Positions 1-9,517 of a stretch of 51,057 bases of DNA are shown in pieces; positions within the stretch are counted from its first letter, which is position 1; every line of letters begins with the position of its first letter. Below the pieces are notes generated by a model, which was not told the origin of the DNA, ran no database searches, and worked only from the letters and a program-made list of their open reading frames with translations. The position numbers were made by a program, and so were the translations under genes. This DNA is from Gammaproteobacteria bacterium (GTDB lineage: Bacteria > Pseudomonadota > Gammaproteobacteria > Steroidobacterales > Rariloculaceae), in assembly GCA_022826245.1 (NCBI GenBank), contig JAJDVG010000039.1, positions 1-51,057 on the forward strand. The letters are read 5' to 3'.

Positions 1-33
1 CAGGGATGTATTCACGGCGTGTCTCAAGCGGCC

Positions 34-310
34 GGTAGTGCGCCTCCCCGCAAATCAGCGCCGCTGCCTTCCTGATACTCGGTAGTGCGCCTCCCCGCAA
101 TCCAGCGCAGCGGCCTTCCTGATGCACGATAGTGCGCCTCCCCGCAATCCAGCGCAGCGGCTTTCCCGATATTCGGTAGCGCGCATCCCCGCAATCCAGC
201 GCAGCGGCCTTCCTGATGCACGATAGTGCGCCTTCGCGCAGTCCAGCGCAGCGGCTTTCCCGATATTCGGTAGCGCGCATCCCCGCAAACCAGCGCAACG
301 GCTTGCCATC
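34..310. repeat. 47-bp tandem repeat, about 5.8 copies
   Basis: Six head-to-tail copies start at 34, 81, 128, 175, 222 and 269, each exactly 47 bp; the last is incomplete and breaks up just before the accA stop codon. Copies alternate in their right part: those at 81 and 175 end in CTTCCTGATGCAC and those at 128 and 222 end in CTTTCCCGATATTC, so the older duplication unit may be a 94-bp dimer. The shared core is GCGCAGCGG preceded by CCCGCAATCCA. The period is not a multiple of three, so it does not encode a protein repeat. No terminator is visible between it and accA. Confidence 0.93.
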
Positions 311-315
311 GGCGC

Positions 316-1275
316 TCAGCCTTCCTTGTAGACGCCGAATCCGAAGAGCTTCTTGCGCCGCGCCGCGATCAATTCATCGGGCGGCATGGGCTGCAGTTCC
401 GCCAGCGCCTGCAGCAAAGCGTTCTTCACGGCTTCACTCGTCGCCTGGGGATCCCGGTGGGCGCCGCCGAGGGGCTCGGCGATGACTTCGTCGACGAGCC
501 CGAGCTTGAGCAGCCGCTCCGCCGTGATACCCATGGCCTCGGCCGCGGCCTCCGCCTTGTCGGCGCTGCGCCAGAGAATCGACGCGCAGCCTTCGGGCGA
601 AATCACCGAGTAGATGCTGTACTGCAGCATGAACACGCGATCGGCGACACCGATCGCGAGCGCGCCGCCCGAGCCGCCTTCACCGGTCACGAGACTCACG
701 ATCGGCGTCCTGAGCCCCGCCATCGCGATCAGGTTGCGGGCGATCGCCTCGCTCTGGCCGCGTTCTTCGGCGCCAACGCCGGGATAGGCGCCAGCGGTGT
801 CGATCAACGTGATCACGGGAAGCCTGAATTTTTCGGCCAGCCGCATCAGCCGCAGCGCCTTGCGGTAGCCCTCGGGCCGCGCCATGCCGTAGTTGCGCAT
901 GACCCGTTCCCTGGTGTCGCGGCCCTTCTGGTGGCCGATCACCACGACCGGCTGACCCTGCAGCCGGGCGATACAGGCAATGATCGAGGCATCGTCCGCG
1001 TACATGCGGTCGCCGTGCAGTTCCTGGAAATCCGTGAAACAGCGGGCGATGTAGTCGAGCGTGTACGGCCGTTGCGGGTGGCGCGCGAGCTGCGCGATCT
1101 GCCAGGCGCTGAGATTCGAGAAAATGTTCCGGGTCAGGGATTCGCTGCGCCGCCTGAGCCGCTCGATCTCCTCGCTGACATTGACTTCGGAGTCGTCGCC
1201 GACGAACTTGAGTTCGTCGATCCGCGCCTCAAGCTCGGCGATCGGCTGCTCAAATCCAAGGAATTTCAGGTCCAT
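316..1275 (-). CDS. accA: acetyl-CoA carboxylase, carboxyltransferase subunit alpha
   Basis: 319 aa, the usual length for AccA. With AccD it forms the carboxyltransferase that moves CO2 from biotin carboxyl-carrier protein to acetyl-CoA, giving malonyl-CoA for fatty acid synthesis in the cytoplasm. The N-terminus begins [19 protein letters not shown], as in the family, and the crotonase-like core carries the conserved DTAGAYPG and [12 protein letters not shown] stretches (about residues 160-210). It follows dnaE with a gap of 136 nt, as in E. coli. accD is not in the window. The start is the only ATG fitting the family N-terminus; no strong ribosome binding site is seen. Confidence 0.97.
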   Translation of the reverse strand: MDLKFLGFEQPIAELEARIDELKFVGDDSEVNVSEEIERLRRRSESLTRNIFSNLSAWQIAQLARHPQRPYTLDYIARCFTDFQELHGDRMYADDASIIACIARLQGQPVVVIGHQKGRDTRERVMRNYGMARPEGYRKALRLMRLAEKFRLPVITLIDTAGAYPGVGAEERGQSEAIARNLIAMAGLRTPIVSLVTGEGGSGGALAIGVADRVFMLQYSIYSVISPEGCASILWRSADKAEAAAEAMGITAERLLKLGLVDEVIAEPLGGAHRDPQATSEAVKNALLQALAELQPMPPDELIAARRKKLFGFGVYKEG

Positions 1276-1411
1276 ATCGGCGTTAGTTGAAGTTTTGCGG
1301 GCACGATACCGTTATCGTTCGAAGATTGGCAAGTGGCGGCCAGGGGTGTGCTCGCGCCATGCCGCCAGCAGTTCGGGCCCTCGGGCAGCCGGCCCCGGAC
1401 ATGCAGCGGGC

Positions 1412-4400
1412 TCAGCGTCGGTACTTCGGATAGTGCAACGACACCTGCTTTTCGCCGAACATGCGGCCAAGCTGTTCGCGCAGTTCGCGGGTCGGCCGGA
1501 TCGTCCAGTCGTGCCCGAGCGTCAGCGTCGCGGACGCTGACGAACCGCAATAGCTGACGCAGACTTCGCTCTTTCCGGGCCGATAATTGGCAAGGACCCC
1601 CTTGAGGTCCTCGATCAGGGCGCGCGTGCCGTTGCCGCTGTCGAGCGAGATCGTGACGCGCCCGGCGCGGTCCTCGATCACGTCGTCGACGGCCTGCACG
1701 GTCTCCGCCACCATCGACCAGTCGTTGAGGAAGCGGTCGTGGCGGAGCTGACCCCGCACGATGAGCGCGGCGTCCCTGACGATCAGGTGCTGGTGGCGGC
1801 TGCGAACCTCGTCGAACAGGGTCACTTCGATGCTTCTCCTGTTGTCGTCGACGAGGATCGTCATCGCATTGCCGCGCCGCCTGAGCTTCATGACCACGCC
1901 CGCCACGGTGGCGATCCTGCGTGCCCGGCTGTTCCATCCATCGCCGGACGGTTCGCCGATGACGCTGTCGATCGTGCCATCCGTGAAGTGCCGGCAATGC
2001 GGCGCGTATTCGTCGAACGGATGACCGCTGAGGTACAGACCCAGACTCTCGCGCTCGGCGGCCAGCCGTTCACGGCTGTTCCAGTCGGCAACCGGAGCAA
2101 CCGCCTCGGGCAGCGCGCCACCGGCGTCTTCCGTGCCGAACAGCGCGCCCTGGCCGGCTGACTCGTCGAGCGCGGAACGCTGGGCGAACTGGAGCGTGTC
2201 GCCGATCGCCTCCAGCAGAGTCGGCCGATTCTCGCCCAGATCGTCGAGCGCGCCGGCGCGTGCGAGAGCCTCGAGCGCACGCCGGTTGATCTTGTTGGCG
2301 TCGACCCGTCGGCACAGGCCGAGCAGGCTCTCGAATCGCCCCCCCTCCCGACGTTCGGCGACGATTGCATCGGCGAGACCCTGGCCAACACCCTTGATGG
2401 CGCCGAGGCCGTAGCTGATGCTGCTGTCGCCGGCCACGGTGAAACCGAACTCCGAGCGGTTCACGTTCGGCGCTTCGATATCGATGCCTTGCGCCAGGCA
2501 ATCCTCCATGAGCACGATGAGCTTGTCGGCATCGTCGAGCTCCGCCGTCATCGTTTCGGCCATGAACTCGACCGGATGATGCGCCTTGAGCCATGCCGTC
2601 TGGTAGGCGATGACGGCGTACGCCGCCGAATGGGACTTGTTGAATCCGTATTCGGCGAACTTCTCCATCAGATTGAAGATGTGCTCGGCCAGCCCGGCGG
2701 CAACGCCCCGTTCGGCGGCGCCCGCAAGAAAGACGGAACGCTGCTCGGCCATCTCTTTGGCATCCTTCTTGCCCATCGCACGCCTGAGCAGATCGGCGCC
2801 GCCGAGCGAATAGCCGGCCAGAATCCGCGCGACCTGCATGACCTGCTCCTGGTAGAGCATCACGCCGTAGGTCGGACTCAGCACCGGTTCGAGCTCGTCA
2901 TGAAGATAGTCGATCGCCTCCTTGCCCTGCTTGCGATTGATGAAGTCGTCGGCCATGCGCATGGGACCCGGGCGGAACAACGCGAGGATTGCGACGATAT
3001 CGCTGAACCGGTCGGGTTCGATCCGCCTGATCAGATCGCGCATCCCCCGCGACTCGAGCTGGAACACGCCCGTCGTGCGCTGCGTATTGAGCAGCTCATA
3101 GGTCTTCGCATCGTCGAGGCCGATCGCGTCGATGTCGATCGGCTCCGTGCCACGGGCCGCGCGGCGGCGATTGACGGTCTTGACGGCCTTGTCGATGACG
3201 GTCAGCGTCTTCAGGCCCAGAAAATCGAACTTCACGAGGCCCACGGCTTCGAGATCGTCCTTGTCGAACTGGGTCAGCGCTTCGCCTTCCGGATCGCGGT
3301 AAAGCGGCATGAACCGCGTCAGCGACTCCGGCGCGATGACGACCCCGCCGGCATGCGTGCCGACGTTTCGGGACAGCCCCTCGAGTTCGCGCGCCACGTC
3401 AATCAGCGCGCGAACGCGCGGCTCGGACGCATAGAAGTTCTTCAAGTCCTCCTCTTCGGCCAGCGCCGTCTCGAGTTTCACGCCGGGACCGCCCGGGATC
3501 AGCCTCGCGATACGATCGACGAAGCCGTACGGCTCACCGAGCGCGCGTCCGACATCGCGCACGACGGCGCGCGCTGCCATCGTTCCCAGGGTCACGATCT
3601 GCGATACGTGGTCGTGTCCGTAACGGCTGGCAACGTAGTCGATGACCCGGTCGCGTCCTTCGATGCAGAAATCGATGTCGAAATCGGGCAGCGAAACGCG
3701 ATCGGGATTCAGGAACCGCTCGAACAGCAGGTCGTGGACGATGGGGTCGAGGTCCGTGATGCGCAGCGCGTAGGCGACCAGCGACCCCGCCCCCGATCCG
3801 CGACCCGGGCCGACCGGGATCTTCTGCTCGCGCGCCCAGGCAACGAAATCGGCGACGATCAGAAAGTAGCCGTCGAAACCCGTCCTGCGGATGACGTCGA
3901 GTTCGCTCTCGAGCCGGTCCCGGTACGCAGCGTGGCGGCCGGCTTCGATGCCCGTGGTCAGCAGGCGTTCGGCGAGCCCGTCCTGCGCCCGTTCGCGCAG
4001 CCGCGTTTCAGCGGAGTCGGCGCCTTCGAGCTCGAACTGCGGCATGAATACGCTCTCGAGATCGAGTGCGAAACTGCACCGCTTCGCCACCTCGACGGTG
4101 TTGGCCAGCGCTTCGGGCAGATCCGCAAACAGGTCCGCCATCTCCTGCGCCGACTTCAGGTACTGTTCCGTGCTGTGGTCCCTCGGCCGGTCCGGATCCC
4201 TGACCATCCGGCCCTGGGCGATCGCGACGCGCGTCTCGTGCACATCGAAATCGCCGCGCTCGAGGAAACACACATCGTTCGTCGCAACCACGGGCACGCC
4301 CGCGGCTGCCGCGAGTTCAACGGCATGGCGAACGTAGGCCGTCTCGCCGGGCCTGCCCAGACGCTGCAATTCGACGTAGAAACGGCCGGGCATGCGCCCT

Positions 4401-4873
4401 GCCCACTCGTCGAGCACATCGGCGGCGCGCCCCGGTTTGCTGCCCAGGATCGCCCTGCCGAGTTCACCGTTTTGCGCGCCCGAGAGCGCAATCAAGCCGT
4501 CGAGCGCGTCGGACGAGAGCCACTGCTTGAGGATGACCGTTTGGCCGTGACACGGCCCGAGTTCGTGGCCGCGGGTCAGGAGCCGGCTCAGTCGACCGTA
4601 GCCCTCGGCACTCGCGCACAGCAACGTCAACGGCGCCGGTTCCCGGTCATCGGGGGACGTCGCTACCCGGATGTCCGCGCCCGCGATGGGCTTGATCCCC
4701 TTTGCGACGCTCGCACGGTAGAGCTTGACGAACCCGGATACGTTGGCGCGATCCGTCATCGCGACGGCCGGCATGCCGAGCGCTGCAGCTTTCTCCGCCA
4801 ACGGTTTGACGCGCACGATGCCGTCGACCAGCGAATACTCGCTGTGAACGCGCAGGTGAACGAAGCCGGTCAT
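1412..4873 (-). CDS. dnaE: DNA polymerase III subunit alpha
   Basis: 1153 aa, the normal DnaE1 size. It is the replicative polymerase catalytic subunit. The PHP domain starts at [15 protein letters not shown]; the polymerase catalytic motif PDFDIDF supplies two of the three metal-binding aspartates and [11 protein letters not shown] the third; HhH and OB-fold regions follow and the protein ends in HYPKYRR. The open frame extends 69 codons upstream, but that segment is antisense-like and overlaps rnhB, so I chose the ATG at 4873, which overlaps the rnhB stop by 4 nt (ATGA). This suggests translational coupling. Confidence 0.96.
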   Translation of the reverse strand: MTGFVHLRVHSEYSLVDGIVRVKPLAEKAAALGMPAVAMTDRANVSGFVKLYRASVAKGIKPIAGADIRVATSPDDREPAPLTLLCASAEGYGRLSRLLTRGHELGPCHGQTVILKQWLSSDALDGLIALSGAQNGELGRAILGSKPGRAADVLDEWAGRMPGRFYVELQRLGRPGETAYVRHAVELAAAAGVPVVATNDVCFLERGDFDVHETRVAIAQGRMVRDPDRPRDHSTEQYLKSAQEMADLFADLPEALANTVEVAKRCSFALDLESVFMPQFELEGADSAETRLRERAQDGLAERLLTTGIEAGRHAAYRDRLESELDVIRRTGFDGYFLIVADFVAWAREQKIPVGPGRGSGAGSLVAYALRITDLDPIVHDLLFERFLNPDRVSLPDFDIDFCIEGRDRVIDYVASRYGHDHVSQIVTLGTMAARAVVRDVGRALGEPYGFVDRIARLIPGGPGVKLETALAEEEDLKNFYASEPRVRALIDVARELEGLSRNVGTHAGGVVIAPESLTRFMPLYRDPEGEALTQFDKDDLEAVGLVKFDFLGLKTLTVIDKAVKTVNRRRAARGTEPIDIDAIGLDDAKTYELLNTQRTTGVFQLESRGMRDLIRRIEPDRFSDIVAILALFRPGPMRMADDFINRKQGKEAIDYLHDELEPVLSPTYGVMLYQEQVMQVARILAGYSLGGADLLRRAMGKKDAKEMAEQRSVFLAGAAERGVAAGLAEHIFNLMEKFAEYGFNKSHSAAYAVIAYQTAWLKAHHPVEFMAETMTAELDDADKLIVLMEDCLAQGIDIEAPNVNRSEFGFTVAGDSSISYGLGAIKGVGQGLADAIVAERREGGRFESLLGLCRRVDANKINRRALEALARAGALDDLGENRPTLLEAIGDTLQFAQRSALDESAGQGALFGTEDAGGALPEAVAPVADWNSRERLAAERESLGLYLSGHPFDEYAPHCRHFTDGTIDSVIGEPSGDGWNSRARRIATVAGVVMKLRRRGNAMTILVDDNRRSIEVTLFDEVRSRHQHLIVRDAALIVRGQLRHDRFLNDWSMVAETVQAVDDVIEDRAGRVTISLDSGNGTRALIEDLKGVLANYRPGKSEVCVSYCGSSASATLTLGHDWTIRPTRELREQLGRMFGEKQVSLHYPKYRR

Positions 4874-5502
4874 GGCGCAGACGATACGGTCTCGCGCCTG
4901 ACCGGCGCGAAGCTTCTGCGGTGGATCGCGCACGGCCCGAGGCGCTGCAGCGCGTCGATGTGCGCCCGCGTCGGGTAACCCTTGTTGCGATCGAAGCCGT
5001 AGCCGGGGTGCTTGCGGTGCCAGCGCCGCATGAGGCGGTCCCGGCAGACCTTGGCAAGTATCGATGCCGCGCTGATGCACGGCACGCTCCGGTCGCCGCG
5101 CACGATCGCCTCGGTCACGTAGCGGCCGGGGTGATCCTCGAACGACGGGACACGGTTCCCGTCCACGCGCACGAGTTCTGGATCCACCGCCAGGCAGAGC
5201 ACCGCGCGTTCCATGGCGAGCAGCGTCGCCTCGAGGACGTTGAGTTCATCGACTTCGCCCGGACTGGCGGCACCGAGCGCGAACGCGATCGCGTTGCGGC
5301 GTATCTCGCGAGCGAGGCGGGTGCGTCGGCGCTCGCCGAGCGCCTTGGAGTCGCGCAAGCCGGCGACTGGTCTGCCTGCATCGAGAATGACGGCCGCGGC
5401 GACGACCGGTCCGGCCAGCGGTCCCCTGCCCGCTTCGTCGACTCCGGCGATCATGGCGCCCGGTACTGCCGGATTTGGCGGCTGCGTAGGAATACAGGAC
5501 AT
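4870..5502 (-). CDS. rnhB: ribonuclease HII
   Basis: 210 aa. It cleaves RNA in RNA-DNA hybrids and at single ribonucleotides in DNA. Visible type 2 RNase H signatures are [14 protein letters not shown] near the N-terminus, [17 protein letters not shown] and the C-terminal [16 protein letters not shown]. The ATG at 5502 shares one base with the lpxB stop (TGATG), supporting this start; the family core could also begin at an internal ATG 16 codons later. It lies between lpxB and dnaE, as in E. coli. Confidence 0.95.
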   Translation of the reverse strand: MSCIPTQPPNPAVPGAMIAGVDEAGRGPLAGPVVAAAVILDAGRPVAGLRDSKALGERRRTRLAREIRRNAIAFALGAASPGEVDELNVLEATLLAMERAVLCLAVDPELVRVDGNRVPSFEDHPGRYVTEAIVRGDRSVPCISAASILAKVCRDRLMRRWHRKHPGYGFDRNKGYPTRAHIDALQRLGPCAIHRRSFAPVRRETVSSAP

Positions 5503-6692
5503 CAGCGCAACTGTTCCCGAGAGGCCAGTTCAAGCACGGCGGCGGCGGCCGATACGCTGGCGTTCTGCCTGAGCCGCTCGTGGATGGAGCTCAGTTCGGC
5601 GCTGAAAACCGGGTCGGCCACGTCGGCGTCGAGGCAACGCAACAACGCCGGGCCAAGTATATCCGGCCGGACCCCGGCCTGAACGAACTCCGGCACGAGC
5701 GCGCGTCCGGCGAGCAGGTTCGGCAGCGAGAAGTGCGGCAGCCGCTGAATCCCCAGTCGGCGGGCAAGCCAGTACGTCAACGGCGACAGCCGATGCGCCA
5801 CGACCATGCGCCGTTTGAGCAGCAAGGCCTCGAGTGTGGCCGTGCCCGATGCCGTCAACACCGCGTCGGCGGCGGCCATGACCTCGCGCGCCCGTCCGGT
5901 CACGAACAGCGGCGGCGGATCGAGTTTCAGCCGGTCTGCCTCGGCGCGGCAGACGGCGCCCGCCGCCTCATTCGCAAGCGCGACGACGAACCGCAGCTCC
6001 GGCCGCTCGCGAGCGAGCCATTGCGTCGTCGCGAAAAACGGCCGGCTTAGCCGGGCCACTTCGGCTCGCCGGCTGCCGGGCAGGATCGCCACGATCGGCC
6101 CGGACCCGGACAGCCCAAGCCCGGCTCGCGCGCGCTTCGCGTCGACTTCAAGCGGGATCGCGTCTGCCAGCGGGTGGCCGACGAACCTGGCGTTGACATC
6201 GTGCTCGGCGTAGAAGCCGGTCTCGAAGGGCAGCAAACAGAGCACGAGATCGGTGGCCTTGCGCACCTTCGACACCCTCGATTGCCGCCACGCCCAGACC
6301 TGTGGGCTGCCGTACTGCACCGTCGGTATGCCGGCAACCCTGAGCGCGGCCGCGAGCGGCAGATTGAAATCCGAGGAATCGATGCCGACGAACACGTCCG
6401 GGCGAAGCCGCGCGATGCGCGCGATGAGCCCGCGGCGAAGCCTGAGCAGGCGAGGAAGATGGGGCAGGACTTCGGCCACGCCCATGACCGACAGCTCCTC
6501 GATTCTGTGCCAGGGCTCGCAGCCTGCGTCGATCATGCGCGGACCGGCGATGCCGACGAACGTGGCATCGGCCGCGCGCGCCCTGATCGCGTCGATCAGG
6601 CCGGCGCCGAGCGCGTCTCCGGAAGCTTCGCCCGCTACAAGCGCGACGCGTGGCCGCCCGCTTCCGCTAGCGGACGACGCCGCGCGAACCAT
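5502..6692 (-). CDS. lpxB: lipid-A-disaccharide synthase
   Basis: 396 aa. A family 19 glycosyltransferase that joins UDP-2,3-diacylglucosamine and lipid X into the lipid A disaccharide at the inner face of the cytoplasmic membrane. Conserved features are [17 protein letters not shown] at the N-terminus, [20 protein letters not shown] and the glycine-rich [10 protein letters not shown] turn, then [12 protein letters not shown]. Its start lies 26 nt inside the lpxA 3' end. The ATG at 6692 gives a short Ser/Ala-rich lead of about 15 residues before the conserved block. Confidence 0.96.
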   Translation of the reverse strand: MVRAASSASGSGRPRVALVAGEASGDALGAGLIDAIRARAADATFVGIAGPRMIDAGCEPWHRIEELSVMGVAEVLPHLPRLLRLRRGLIARIARLRPDVFVGIDSSDFNLPLAAALRVAGIPTVQYGSPQVWAWRQSRVSKVRKATDLVLCLLPFETGFYAEHDVNARFVGHPLADAIPLEVDAKRARAGLGLSGSGPIVAILPGSRRAEVARLSRPFFATTQWLARERPELRFVVALANEAAGAVCRAEADRLKLDPPPLFVTGRAREVMAAADAVLTASGTATLEALLLKRRMVVAHRLSPLTYWLARRLGIQRLPHFSLPNLLAGRALVPEFVQAGVRPDILGPALLRCLDADVADPVFSAELSSIHERLRQNASVSAAAAVLELASREQLR

Positions 6693-7437
6693 GCGTCAGC
6701 GAGCTTGCAAACGGCTCGAGTTCCGGTTGCGATTCGACGCGCGCCAGGAGCTCGGCAAGCGCGTCCTCGAGGCTTGCCCCCTGCCGGTAGACGACGCGAT
6801 ACGCGTCGCGGATATTGCGGATCGCGTCCGCCGTGAAACCGCGCCGCTTGAGGCCCTCGACGTTGATGCCGCGCGGCCGTACCGGCCGCCCGGATACCGT
6901 CACGTAGGCCGGAATGTCCTTGGTCACGTAACTGAACATGCTGCACAAGGCGCTCTCGCCGATCCTGCAGTGCTGGTGCACGGCCGTAAACCCGCCGAGC
7001 AGCACATGGTCGCCGATATGCACGTGGCCGGCTATCGACGCGTTGTTTGCGAAGATCGTGTGATCGCCGACGACGCAGTCGTGCGCGATGTGCGAATAAG
7101 CCATGATCCAGTTATCGTTGCCGACCACGGTCACGCCCTGGTCCTGCACCGTGCCGCGATTGATCGTGCAGTACTCGCGGATCGTGTTTCGCTCGCCGAT
7201 CACGAGCTCGGTCCGCTCGCCGCCGTACTTCTTGTCCTGTGGATCGTCGCCCACGGATGCAAAGGAAAAGATGTGATTGTCGGCGCCCATTCTGGTCGGA
7301 CCCCGGATGACCGCGTGCGCATCGACGCGGCAACCCGGACCGATCTCGACATCGGCGCCGATTACGGCATAGGGACCGATCCGGGCGTCCTCGTGCACGT
7401 TTGCCGACGGATCGACGACGGCCCGTCTGTCGATCAA
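6667..7437 (-). CDS. lpxA: UDP-N-acetylglucosamine O-acyltransferase
   Basis: 256 aa. First enzyme of lipid A synthesis, transferring a 3-hydroxyacyl chain from ACP to UDP-GlcNAc. The sequence is a left-handed beta helix of hexapeptides ([27 protein letters not shown] and so on). The catalytic-His region SHIAHDCVVGDH is present, as is the C-terminal helical domain with INVEGLKRRGF. The family N-terminus fits a TTG start at 7437 whose last two bases are the first two of the fabZ TGA (TTGA overlap). Upstream in-frame ATGs lie inside fabZ and would add unrelated sequence. Confidence 0.94.
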   Translation of the reverse strand: MIDRRAVVDPSANVHEDARIGPYAVIGADVEIGPGCRVDAHAVIRGPTRMGADNHIFSFASVGDDPQDKKYGGERTELVIGERNTIREYCTINRGTVQDQGVTVVGNDNWIMAYSHIAHDCVVGDHTIFANNASIAGHVHIGDHVLLGGFTAVHQHCRIGESALCSMFSYVTKDIPAYVTVSGRPVRPRGINVEGLKRRGFTADAIRNIRDAYRVVYRQGASLEDALAELLARVESQPELEPFASSLTHGSRGVVR

Positions 7438-7889
7438 GGCTCTTTCCTGGTGGCCATCAGGATCTCGGCTTCGGCAACGGATTCGCCGTCCACCTCGGCC
7501 CGGCATTCGAAGCGCCACAAGGCCTGCTTGCGTGCGGTCAACTCGGCCTTGAGCACGAGCTGGTCGCCGGGACGCACCGTGCGCTTGAAGCGCGCGTTTC
7601 GAATCGCGACCAGGTAGAGGATCCGCACGCTCTGCTCGGCCGCCGTTGCGCTTTCCCAGGCAAGCACGCCGCTCGCCTGCGCCAGCGCCTCGATGACGAG
7701 CACGCCGGGCATGACCGGATGGTCGGGAAAATGCCCGACGAAGTGGTCTTCGTTGATGCTGACGTTCTTGATCGCGACGATCGACTCGCCGGGCACGACA
7801 CGGGTGACCCGATCGACCATCAGGAACGGAAAACGATGCGGCAGGCGCTCCAGTACGCCTTCGATGTCCAGTGAGTGAGAGTCAGTCAT
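7434..7889 (-). CDS. fabZ: 3-hydroxyacyl-[acyl-carrier-protein] dehydratase
   Basis: 151 aa. It dehydrates 3-hydroxyacyl-ACP in fatty acid elongation and competes with LpxA/LpxD for hydroxyacyl-ACP. The hot-dog fold signature is clear: [13 protein letters not shown] followed by [20 protein letters not shown], containing the catalytic His and, further along the helix, the acidic residue. It overlaps lpxD by 8 nt upstream and lpxA by 3 nt downstream, so the three products are probably made in fixed ratio from one message. Confidence 0.96.
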   Translation of the reverse strand: MTDSHSLDIEGVLERLPHRFPFLMVDRVTRVVPGESIVAIKNVSINEDHFVGHFPDHPVMPGVLVIEALAQASGVLAWESATAAEQSVRILYLVAIRNARFKRTVRPGDQLVLKAELTARKQALWRFECRAEVDGESVAEAEILMATRKEP

Positions 7890-8967
7890 GGTCCCGTTTT
7901 CGCGTGCCGGTCCCGCCGCCCGGTTTGTCCCGTCCTGCCTGCTCGATGGCCCTGACGCGCTCGTTCAGCGAGTCGAGCTGCCGGAACCGGGCGGCGCTGC
8001 GCCGCCAGCGCTGCGCCTCCTCGGCCGGCAGGCTGCCGCCGTATACGCCGGGCTCGCGCACCGACTTCGTTACGACGCTCCTGAAGGTGAACATGACGTC
8101 ATCGCAGATTTCCAGGTGATTGATCATGACGACGCCGCCGCCAATCTTGCAGCGCCGGCCGATTCTAGTGCTTCCGGCGGCGCCTGACATCGCTGCCATG
8201 ACCGTATGTGCGCCGATGCGAACGTTATGGGCGATCTGCACGAGATTGTCGAGCTTCACGCCGTCCTCGATGACGGTGTTCTCGATCGTGCCGCGATCGA
8301 CCGTCGTGTTGGCGCCGATCTCGACATCGTCACCGATCGTCACTCCGCCGAGCTGGGGTACTTTCACCCACCGGCCCTCGTCCTCGGCAAAGCCGAAACC
8401 GTCCGAGCCGATGACCGCACCGGCATGGATCACGCAGCGTTCGCCCACGGTCACGCCGTCGAGCACGGTCACGCGCGCCAGCAGGCGGGAGCCCGCTCCG
8501 ATGCGGACGTCGGCGCCAATCACGCAGCCGGCGCCGATCACCGCCCCTTCGCCAACGATGCTCGCCGAGCCAACGACGACCTGCGGCCCGATCCGCGCCG
8601 ATTCGGCAACGATCGCATCGCCGGCAATGGCCGCGGTGGCGTGCACGGCCGGCTCGATATCGTGCGGCGGATGCAGAAACGCCGCTACTCGCGCATAGGT
8701 GGCGTAAGGGTTCGCGCTGACGAGACTCGCGACCGGACAGTCTTCCCGGTGTTGCTCCTGCAGGATGACGGCGGCCGCTCGAGTGCCCCTGAGTTGGCTT
8801 CGAAAGTGAGGATTCGCCAGGAAAGTGACGGAATCGGCGCCTGCACCGGACAGGGTCGCTACACGATTGACGACCGTTTCGCCGTCACCGTCGAGATCGC
8901 AATCGTAGAGGGAAGCGAGTTCACGAAGCGTCACCGGTCGCGATGGCTCGCGCGCCAGGGACATCAC
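7882..8967 (-). CDS. lpxD: UDP-3-O-acylglucosamine N-acyltransferase
   Basis: 361 aa. It adds the second hydroxyacyl chain, to the 2-amino group of UDP-3-O-acyl-glucosamine, in lipid A synthesis. There is an N-terminal uridine-binding domain (VTLRELASLYDCDLDGDG), then a long hexapeptide beta helix (IGPQVVVGSASIVGEGAVIG onwards) with GSDGFGFA and IAHNVRIGAHTVMAA, which holds the catalytic His. A C-terminal helical tail ends in Gly/Thr/Lys-rich sequence. Two adjacent Met codons open the frame; either could start. The lpxD start overlaps the end of skp by 4 nt. Confidence 0.95.
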   Translation of the reverse strand: MMSLAREPSRPVTLRELASLYDCDLDGDGETVVNRVATLSGAGADSVTFLANPHFRSQLRGTRAAAVILQEQHREDCPVASLVSANPYATYARVAAFLHPPHDIEPAVHATAAIAGDAIVAESARIGPQVVVGSASIVGEGAVIGAGCVIGADVRIGAGSRLLARVTVLDGVTVGERCVIHAGAVIGSDGFGFAEDEGRWVKVPQLGGVTIGDDVEIGANTTVDRGTIENTVIEDGVKLDNLVQIAHNVRIGAHTVMAAMSGAAGSTRIGRRCKIGGGVVMINHLEICDDVMFTFRSVVTKSVREPGVYGGSLPAEEAQRWRRSAARFRQLDSLNERVRAIEQAGRDKPGGGTGTRKRDHD

Positions 8968-9497
8968 TCCGCACTTTCGGGCTGATCGAATTCGGCTTGT
9001 ATCGATTCCAGAACTTCCGCGGTGATGTCCACCGCGGTGCTGTAGTACAGAACGTCGGCAACGACAAGGTCGAAACCGGTCTGCCTGGCGTAAGCCTGCA
9101 CCGCCTGAAGGAGCGAGGCCTGAAGATTGCCCAGTTCCTCGTTGCGGCGCAGGTTGAAATCCTCGTTGAGTTCGTTGTTTTCGCGCTGCAGGTCGCGTTG
9201 CTCGTCGCGGATCTGGCGCTCGAGGCTGACGCGTTCCTCCTCGCCCATGACCGACGCATCGCGCTGATAGGTTTCCTGCTTCTCCTGCAGCGCGGTCTGC
9301 ATGGCGACGAGATCGCGCTGGCGAGGTGCGAACTCGGCCTCGAGTGCCGCCATGGCCTCCTGAGTCTGCGGCGCTTGCTCAAGCAGGATGCCCACGTTGA
9401 CGACGCCGATCCTGAGCGGCGCCTGCGCATGGGCGTTGACGGCCATGAAAGCCGCGGCAAACAGCGCGACCCGGCTCGTCATGTGTATCCTCGTCAT
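8964..9497 (-). CDS. skp: periplasmic chaperone Skp/OmpH family
   Basis: 177 aa. A periplasmic holdase that carries unfolded outer-membrane proteins to the BAM complex. There is a signal peptide at residues 1-25 (VALFAAAFMAVNAHAQA with a cleavage site after AHA), the conserved IGVVNVGILLEQAP start of the mature protein, then a long charged coiled-coil tentacle from about 50 to 115. Two Met codons six residues apart (MTRIHM) make the exact start uncertain. It sits 20 nt downstream of bamA, its partner system. Confidence 0.93.
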   Translation of the reverse strand: MTRIHMTSRVALFAAAFMAVNAHAQAPLRIGVVNVGILLEQAPQTQEAMAALEAEFAPRQRDLVAMQTALQEKQETYQRDASVMGEEERVSLERQIRDEQRDLQRENNELNEDFNLRRNEELGNLQASLLQAVQAYARQTGFDLVVADVLYYSTAVDITAEVLESIQAEFDQPESAE

Positions 9498-9517
9498 GAA
9501 TCGAATTCCTCAAAGAC

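Noticed and set aside
34..310. Possible CRISPR array
   Set aside because: The copies are directly adjacent with no unique spacers, and no cas genes are present.
2489..4978. Long plus-strand open frame (829 codons) opposite dnaE
   Set aside because: Composition is that of the reverse complement of dnaE in G+C-rich DNA (Arg/His/Glu-rich, no family motifs); dnaE on the other strand is certain.
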